Shown here in pieces: positions 57,534 to 64,000 of a DNA stretch of 64,000 nt. The first letter of the stretch is position 1. Each line of letters opens with the position of its first letter. This stretch comes from Chaenocephalus aceratus (Eukaryota; Chordata; Actinopteri; Perciformes; Channichthyidae): positions 36,058,666 through 36,122,665 of the forward strand of contig CM043797.1 in NCBI GenBank assembly GCA_023974075.1. The letters are read 5' to 3'. Position numbers and translations under genes: made by a program. The notes beneath the pieces are model-generated. The model was not told the origin of the DNA. It was given only the letters and a program-made list of their open reading frames with translations, and did no database searches.

Positions 57534-58165
57534 TGGTGTGGGGGGGGGGGTGTACGACAACCCAATATGGGTCCCACTTACCAAATATTTGTAATGGTGT
57601 GTGGGGGAGTGTACGACAACCCAATATGGGTCCCACTTACCAAATATTTGTAATGGTGTGTGGGGGGGGTGTACGACAACCCAATATGGGTCCCACTTAC
57701 CAAATATTTGTAATGGTGTGGGGGGGGGGGGTGTACGACAACCCAATATGGGTCCCACTTACCAAATATTTGTAATGGTGTTTGGGGGGGGTGTACGACA
57801 ACCCAATATGGGTCCCACTTACCAAATATTTGTAATGGTGTGGGGGGGGGTGTACGACAACCCAATATGGGTCCCACTTACCAAATATTTGTAATGGTGT
57901 GTGGGGGGGGTGTACGACAACCCAATATGGGTCCCACTTACAAATATTTGTAATGGTGTGGGGGGGGGTGTACGACAACCCAATATGGGTCCCACTTACC
58001 AAATATTTGTAATGGTGTTTGGGGGGGGTGTACGACAACCCAATATGGGTCCCACTTACCAAATATTTGTAATGGTGTGTGGGGGAGGGGTGTACGACAA
58101 CCCAATATGGGTCCCACTTACCAAATATTTTTTACCATGTACTTATGGGGGGGGGGGGTGTCTGG

Positions 58166-60055
58166 GAATCTGAAGTATGGAAACTTAAACTCACCCATAA
58201 TTTTTTTTTCAATAACATTTAAAATTTCTCACATAATTCTGATTTACGTGAATAGTCTGATAGGCTAGTGCTGGAGAAGAATGAGCAAATTGAAAAAAAT
58301 TCCAAAAATGTGCTTGGCGCTCCGAGCCTTTGAGAGTGTGTTGTTTAGCTTGTGCGGAACCCGCTTGCAAAATATGGGGACCCTGCGACCTCGGACAAGG
58401 TCAAAACCGAGGTCAGAGGTCACATTCGCAATGCCGACAGTACTCTCGACGGCGCAAAGGAAGGTCCGACCGCTTTGAACTTGCTCTCATTAGAACCGGC
58501 TCGAAGAGTACATGCAGATTGATGCCTCCGCTGCTCCTAATGTCAAAGGTTACGGCTTGAAATGTAACAAAGCTCCAAAGGTCAAAGGTCACGCTTTCAT
58601 GCCGTACGGTGCCCTTTACAGCACAAAGGAAGGTCTGACCGCTTTGAGCTTGATGTCATTTTAACCGTCTCGGAGAGCAGATGCAAATGGATGCCTCTGG
58701 TGCAACTAAATGTCAAAGGTTACGGCTTAAAATGTAACAAAACCTTCCGTTAAGGCCTTTTGAGAAGCCGCAGTGCTCCTTGAGTGTTTAAAGTACTTTG
58801 AAAAGGGCTAAAGAGATAATTTTTTCACAGGGGGCCTCTAAATAAGGCCCAGATCAGGATTCTGAAGTATGTAAACTGTAACCCACCCAGAACTTTTTTC
58901 AATAAAATGTCAAACTTTCTCACCAAATGCTGTCTGGAGCTTCGCATATGACAGGCTTGTGTTGACAGATGGGAAGAAAATTGAAAAAATTTAAAAAAAT
59001 GTGGTTGGCGCTCCGAAACTCCCAGAGTGTGTTGTTGCACTTGTGCGGAACCCGCTTGCAAAATATGGGGACCCTGCGACCTCGGACAAGGTCAAAACCG
59101 AGGTCAGAGGTCACATTCGCAATGCCGACAGTACTCTCGACGGCGCAAAGGAAGGTCCGACCGCTTTGAACTTGCTCTCATTAGAACCGGCTCGAAGAGT
59201 ACATGCAGATTGATGCCTCCGCTGCTCCTAATGTCAAAGATTACGGCTTGAAATGTAACAAAGCTCCAAAGGTCAAAGGTCACGCTTTCATGCCGTACGG
59301 TGCCCTTTACAGCACAAAGGAAGGTCTGACCGCTTTGAGCTTGATGTCATTTTAACCGTCTCGGAGAGCAGATGCAAATGGATGCCTCTGGTGCGACTAA
59401 ATGTCAAAGGTTACGGCTTAAAATGTAACAAACCTTCCGTTAAGGCCTTTTGAGAAGCCGCAGTGCTCCTTGAGTGTTTAAAGTACTTTGAAAAGGGCTA
59501 AAGAGATAATTTTTTCACAGGGGGCCTCTAAATAAGGCCCAGATCAGGATTCTGAAGTATGTAAACTGTAACCCACCCAGAACTTTTTTCAATAAAATGT
59601 CAAACTTTCTCACCAAATGCTGTCTGGAGCTTCGCATATGACAGGCTTGTGTTGACAGATGGGAAGAAAATTGAAAAAATTGAAAAAATGTGGTTGGCGC
59701 TCCGAAACTCCCAGATTGTGTTGTTGCACTTGTGTGGAACCCGCTTGCAAAATATGGGGACCCTGCGACCTCGGACAAGGTCAAAACCGAGGTCAGAGGT
59801 CACATTCGCAATGCCGACAGTACTCTCGACGGCGCAAAGGAAGGTCCGACCGCTTTGAACTTGCTCTCATTAGAACCGGCTCGAAGAGTACATGCAGATT
59901 GATGCCTCCGCTGCTCCTAATGTCAAAGGTTACGGCTTAAAATGTAACAAAACCTTCCATTAAGGCCTTCTGAGAAGCCGCAGTGCTCCTTGAGTGTTTA
60001 AAGTACTTTGAAAAGGGCTAAAGAGATAATTTTTTCACAGGGGGCCTCTAATAAG
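58166..60055 (+). repeat. 690-bp satellite, 2.7 copies, with DR1 motifs
   Basis: The block containing 'ccctgcgacctcggacaagg' recurs at 58381, 59072 and 59761. Each full unit has two related halves ('tgatgcctccgctgctccta...ggttacggctt' and 'ggatgcctctggtgcaacta...ggttacggctt'). The third unit is short because it jumps from the first half to the tail of the second, a deletion between the halves. AGGTCAGAGGTCA (58410, 59101, 59790) and AGGTCAAAGGTCA (58579, 59270) are perfect DR1 direct repeats. Open frames repeat with the unit and show no domain. Confidence 0.95.
58410..58591 (+). promoter_or_regulatory. DR1-type nuclear-receptor-like sites in the satellite
   Basis: AGGTCA-G-AGGTCA at 58410-58422 and AGGTCA-A-AGGTCA at 58579-58591; the same pair recurs one unit later, and the first alone in the third unit. 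This arrangement is the consensus for RXR heterodimers and HNF4. Function is unproven; presence in a satellite may be incidental. Confidence 0.4.
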
Positions 60056-60211
60056 GCCCAGATCAGGATGCTGAAGTATGTAAACTGTAAGCCACCCAGA
60101 ACAGGGCTTATATCCATGTAAATGTAATGAGATGACGAGCAATTGTCCAAATGCATTTATAAAAGGGCTGTTATTAGTCTATATATAATACTTTTGTTCA
60201 ATACAATTCAG

Positions 60212-60284
60212 GGCCACGTTTGGTGCAATGGAATAGTCCTCCCCCCTTGGTGTGGGCGACCCCGGTTCGCTACCCGTGTGAGAC
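60212..60284 (+). other. tRNA-like segment 1 in the satellite
   Basis: 'tggtgcaatggaatag' and the B-box-like GGTTCGCTACC (60264-60274) sit about 40 nt apart, as in Pol III genes. The segment is similar to 63746-63815 on the other strand. It is not a clean tRNA: I cannot build a full cloverleaf. Confidence 0.4.
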
Positions 60285-61034
60285 CTTTTATTAAAATTAT
60301 TTAAAATTAGTTGAATTGCGAGAGGGATACTTTTATTAAGAGAGGGATAATGTGTTACATTATAATTTATGTCAGGGTGAACAGTGGAATGTGTGAAATA
60401 CTAATATTATGCTAACCGCTAGTCGCTAAGCTAACGGCAACCATTTCAATGTATTTTTCCATTGAAAATGCTAACCGCTAGCAGCAAAGCTAGCATCACA
60501 GACATGGTCCGTTTGGGGATACTTTGCACACGTTTTTCACACGCTAGAAGTCTGGGAGTACTTCGGTTAGCTTCGTCTTGGTCTGTAGATGTCATTCGAG
60601 ATATCGTTTGTCCATTTTGATGGTGTGAAAGACTACTGTCTGCACGAAATCGGAAGTAGGTTTAATATTATGCTAACCGCTAGTCGCTAAGCTAACGGCA
60701 ACCATTTCAATGTATTTTTCCATTGAAAATGCTAACCGCTAGCAGCAAAGCTAGCATCACAGACATGGTCCGTTTGGGGATACTTTGCACACGTTTTTCA
60801 CACGCTAGAAGTCTGGGAGTACTTCGGTTAGCTTCGTCTTGGTCTGTAGATGTCATTCGAGATATCGTTTGTCCATTTTGATGGTGTGAAAGACTACTGT
60901 CTGCACGAAATCGGAAACCGGAAGTCGGTTTAATATTATGCTAACCGCTAAGCTAACGGCAACCATTTCAATGTATTTTTCCATTGAAAATGCTAACCGC
61001 TAGCAGCAAAGCTAGCATCACAGACATGGTCCGT

Positions 61035-61263
61035 TCAGGGGACTCTACCCGGATATGAGGCACTATTTTGGGATACATTTTTTCCATTTTCACCCCTTTT
61101 CTATGGTTCTTCCAAAAGTTGACTTAGACTTTTTCCGACTCTGGAGGAAGGTAGGGGCAGTTGTCAGGGGACTCTACCCGGATATGAGGCACTATTTTGG
61201 GATACATTTTTTCCATTTTCACCCCTTTTCTATGGTTCTTCCAAAAGTTGACTTAGACTTTTT
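61035..61263 (+). repeat. 128-bp satellite, first block (2 copies)
   Basis: 'ggggactctacccggatatg' at 61038 and 61167, inserted where a 265-bp unit stops after 'catggtccgtt'. Confidence 0.93.
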
Positions 61264-61405
61264 CTGAAGTATGTAAACTGTAAGCCACCCAGAACAGGGC
61301 TTATATCCATGTAAATGTAATGAGATGACGAGCAATTGTCCAAATGCATTTATAAAAGGGCTGTTATTATTCTATATATAATACTTTTGTTCAATACAAT
61401 TCAGT

Positions 61406-61477
61406 GCCACGTTTGGTGCAATGGAATAGTCCTCCCCCTTTGGTGTGGGCGACCCCGGTTCGCTACCCGTGTGAGAC
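61406..61477 (+). other. tRNA-like segment 2 in the satellite
   Basis: Copy of segment 1 in the next higher-order unit, one C shorter in the C-run; B-box-like GGTTCGCTACC at 61457-61467. Confidence 0.4.
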
Positions 61478-62764
61478 CTTTTATTAAAATTATTTAAAAT
61501 TAGTTGAATTGCGAGAGGGATACTTTTATTAAGAGAGGGATAATGTGTTACATTATAATTTATGTCAGGGTGAACAGTGGAATGTGTGAAATACTAATAT
61601 TATGCTAACCGCTAGTCGCTAAGCTAACGGCAACCATTTCAATGTATTTTTCCATTGAAAATGCTAACCGCTAGCAGCAAAGCTAGCATCACAGACATGG
61701 TCCGTTTGGGGATACTTTGCACACGTTTTTCACACGCTAGAAGTCTGGGAGTACTTCGGTTAGCTTCGTCTTGGTCTGTAGATGTCATTCGAGATATCGT
61801 TTGTCCATTTTGATGGTGTGAAAGACTACTGTCTGCACGAAATCGGAAGTAGGTTTAATATTATGCTAACCGCTAGTCGCTAAGCTAACGGCAACCATTT
61901 CAATGTATTTTTCCATTGAAAATGCTAACCGCTAGCAGCAAAGCTAGCATCACAGACATGGTCCGTTTGGGGATACTTTGCACACGTTTTTCACACGCTA
62001 GAAGTCTGGGAGTACTTCGGTTAGCTTCGTCTTGGTCTGTAGATGTCATTCGAGATATCGTTTGTCCATTTTGATGGTGTGAAAGACTACTGTCTGCACG
62101 AAATCGGAAACCGGAAGTCGGTTTAATATTATGCTAACCGCTAAGCTAACGGCAACCATTTCAATGTATTTTTCCATTGAAAATGCTAACCGCTAGCAGC
62201 AAAGCTAGCATCACAGACATGGTCCGTTTGGGGATACTTTGCACACGTTTTTCACACGCTAGAAGTCTGGGAGTACTTCGGTTAGCTTCGTCTTGGTCTG
62301 TAGATGTCATTCGAGATATCGTTTGTCCATTTTGATGGTGTGAAAGACTACTGTCTGCACGAAATCGGAAACCGGAAGTCGGTTTAATATTATGCTAACC
62401 GCTAAGCTAACGGCAACCATTTCAATGTATTTTTCCATTGAAAATGCTAACCGCTAGCAGCAAAGCTAGCATCACAGACATGGTCCGTTTGGGGATACTT
62501 TGCACACGTTTTTCACACGCTAGAAGTCTGGGAGTACTTCGTTAGCTTCGTCTTGGTCTGTAGATGTCATTCGAGATATCGTTTGTCCATTTTGATGGTG
62601 TGAAAGACTACTGTCTGCACGAAATCGGAAACCGGAAGTCGGTTTTTGAAAGGACTGAGAAGAAAAACGGCTGCCTCACTTCATGGAGGAATGTCTCCCC
62701 GCTCCATGTGCACTCTGGCCCCGGTACATGTTTTCCCTGGAGACCCCCCAGTATGGTTTGAACT

Positions 62765-63480
62765 GGTTGTCAGGGGACTCTACATGAGGCACTATTTTCG
62801 TATACATTCCATCCATTTTCACCCCTTCCTCTGGTTCTTCCAAAAGTTAACATGCTTTTTCCGACTCTGGAGGAAGGTAGGGGCAGTTGTCAGGGGACTC
62901 TACCCGGATATGAGGCACTATTTTGGGATACATTCCATCCATTTTCACCCCTTCCTCTGGTTCTTCCAAAAGTTAACATGCTTTTTCCGACTCTGGAGGA
63001 AGGTAGGGGCAGTTGTCAGGGGACTCTACCCGGATATGAGGCACTATTTTGGGATACATTTTTTCCATTTTCAACCCTTTTCTATGGTTCTTCCAAAAGT
63101 TGACTTAGACTTTTTCCGACTCTGGAGGAAGGTAGGGGCAGTTGTCAGGGGACTCTACCCGGATATGAGGCACTATTTGGGATACATTTTTTCCATTTTC
63201 ACCCCTTTTCTATGGTTCTTCCAAAAGTTGACTTAGACTTTTTCCGACTCTGGAGGAAGGTAGGGGCAGTTGTCAGGGGACTCTACCCGGATATGAGGCA
63301 CTATTTTGGGATACATTTTTTCCATTTTCACCCCTTTTCTATGGTTCTTCCAAAAGTTGACTTAGACTTTTTCCGACTCTGGAGGAAGGTAGGGGCAGTT
63401 GTCAGGGACTCTACCCGCCTTACGGGACACTATTTTCGGACACTTTTTCCATTTTCACCCCTTTTCTATGGATCTCAAAA
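62765..63480 (+). repeat. 128-bp satellite, second block (6 copies)
   Basis: 'caggggactctac' recurs at about 62770, 62890, 63019, 63147, 63275 and 63403, each followed by 'ggcactattttgggatacat' and 'actctggaggaaggtagggg'. Early units differ ('ccatccattttcaccccttc') from later ones ('ttttccattttcacccctttt'). The near 129-bp period keeps a 196-residue frame open, which I treat as repeat translation. Confidence 0.93.
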
Positions 63481-64000
63481 AAAGTTAACTCAGACTTTAT
63501 TAAATAATTTTTTTATATATGACTTATTTTTTAAATATAGTGGGGATAGTGGAATTAACTAGTACCCAGTACTGGGAGGGACTGACTTTGATTGCAAAAA
63601 GTGCACCACAATATATATATAATATACATCTCAATATTATTAATAATTCCAAAATAATAATAATTATAGTTTTTATAACTATTAAATATGCACCCATATT
63701 GACTTGGGTCAAATATAAAAATAAATTCAAGGAAATAAAGATTTGATGCCAAGGCCGGGTTTCGAACCCCGCTCTCTCACGCCAAGGAGCGACTCTCTAT
63801 CCATAGCCCCACAAGTAGTGCTAAAAGCTTATTGAACAAAAGTATCATATATAGACTCCACTATGGCATAAAAAGACATAATAGATATAGTATAATAGAT
63901 TATAATATCTATAATATATATTATAATAATTCTATTTTGACTACCAGTTTCGGGTGGGTTTATAGATTCGTCAATAGAGTAACGACACATTTAGCTTTGT
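63481..64000. other. AT-rich DNA after the satellite, with an inverted tRNA-like copy
   Basis: Very AT-rich sequence with TA-rich runs. The only structured part is the tRNA-like segment listed separately. Confidence 0.5.
63746..63815 (-). other. tRNA-like segment 3, inverted
   Basis: On the minus strand 'ggggctatggatagagagtc' precedes a perfect B box GGTTCGAAACC (63768-63758) within 50 nt. Its upstream flank (revcomp of 63824-63860, 'agtctatatatgatactttt', 'gttcaata') matches the flank of segment 1 at 60170-60203. So this is an inverted, better preserved relative of the satellite tRNA-like unit. Fold quality was not computed; a real tRNA gene is possible but unproven. Confidence 0.45.

Larger units (their letters stand above)
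56500..58165 (+). repeat. G-run satellite, unit about 60 bp, about 23 copies
   Basis: The unit is a G-run of 5 to 16, then 'tgtacgacaacccaatatgg', 'gtcccacttaccaaatattt' and 'gtaatggtgt'. Full units run from about 56650 to 58130, with diverged lead-in units from 56500 ('ggcagaaagtcaatatg') and a lead-out to 58165. Unit length varies from 58 to 63, mostly by G-run length. It is broken twice by telomere repeats. The first telomere-containing block recurs about 480 bp later. All long ORFs over it are translations of the repeat. Confidence 0.97.
60071..62645 (+). repeat. Higher-order satellite, period about 1.19 kb
   Basis: A block beginning 'ctgaagtatgtaaactgtaa' occurs at 60071 and 61264. Each block has a roughly 330-bp tRNA-like-containing unit, then a roughly 265-bp unit ('atgctaaccgctagtcgcta' to 'ctgcacgaaatcgga') in tandem. 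The 265-bp unit occurs at about 60401, 60661, 60931 (cut short), 61594, 61857, 62123 and 62386. At 61035 and 62760 the array switches to the 128-bp satellite. Confidence 0.93.

Noticed and set aside
56500..58165. CRISPR-like array of regular repeats
   Set aside because: There are no unique spacers: the whole 60-bp unit is repeated, and the context is vertebrate DNA.
58281..59940. Repeated 60-90-residue frames in the 690-bp satellite as a gene family
   Set aside because: They recur only because the DNA repeats, shift frame between units and show no domain.
62646..63236. 196-residue open frame with a 43-residue repeat
   Set aside because: The unit length is about 127-129 bp and the frame fails in later units; no domain, no start context. 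Treated as satellite translation.
63746..63815. A functional tRNA gene
   Set aside because: The B box is good but the A-box/D-arm region and acceptor stem do not form a convincing cloverleaf by eye, so it is kept only as tRNA-like.

Overview
The window looks like teleost fish nuclear DNA, probably from a percomorph. The reasons are the density and type of its repeats: hAT, P-like, piggyBac-like and Harbinger-like DNA transposons, a DIRS tyrosine-recombinase retrotransposon, an L2/CR1-group LINE, a tRNA-derived SINE, long (CA)n tracts, GCTAGC-rich satellites and vertebrate CCCTAA telomere repeats. I cannot confirm any complete host gene. The only host-gene candidate is a short first coding exon near 48.1 kb with an upstream in-frame stop and a splice donor. 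Every long ORF that can be identified belongs to a transposable element or to a tandem repeat read as protein.

Layout. 0.5-6 kb is a four-level nest: an old interspersed repeat was hit by a 5.1-kb hAT element (8-bp target duplication CACTAAAG), which carries a truncated LTR-type retroelement in minus orientation, whose gag frame is cut by a 1.9-kb THAP-encoding P-like element (8-bp duplication GACCACAC). 7.0-12.6 kb is a nearly full-length but frameshifted DIRS element with inverted terminal repeats, gag, RT/RNase H/methyltransferase-like and tyrosine recombinase regions, plus the internal complementary region expected for the group. 13.2-15.0 kb is rich in microsatellites. 15.8-21.5 kb is a giant inverted repeat with two arms of about 1.88 kb around a 1.9-kb spacer. 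21.5-30 kb is a string of LINE fragments and small inverted-repeat elements, including a SINE inside a MITE.

31.4-39.1 kb is a second deep nest: a hAT element with duplication CATTCAAC contains an L2-like LINE on the minus strand. That LINE was itself interrupted by a TIR element carrying a 148-bp tandem array and by a TAGGGCTGTCA-type element with duplication GTTTTTAC. The whole nest lies inside a copy of the repeat that makes up the palindrome arms. 39.3-55.7 kb is mostly unassigned DNA with scattered microsatellites and four MITE or hAT elements (41.0, 49.2, 50.2 and 52.3 kb); the last holds a nested element.

55.7-63.5 kb is a satellite complex: about 23 copies of a roughly 60-bp G-run satellite with two embedded interstitial telomere tracts, then a 690-bp satellite with perfect DR1-type AGGTCA direct repeats, then a roughly 1.19-kb higher-order repeat containing tRNA-like segments, then a roughly 128-bp satellite. 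This suggests a subtelomeric or heterochromatic edge, or a former chromosome end, although the CCCTAA tracts are internal here.

The genes here do not work together as a host pathway. They are parts of mobile elements, and nearly all are broken by frameshifts, stops or later insertions. The best-supported structural results are the exact target-site duplications of four nested elements, and the retroelement gag frame that becomes continuous again when the P-like insertion and one copy of its duplication are removed.
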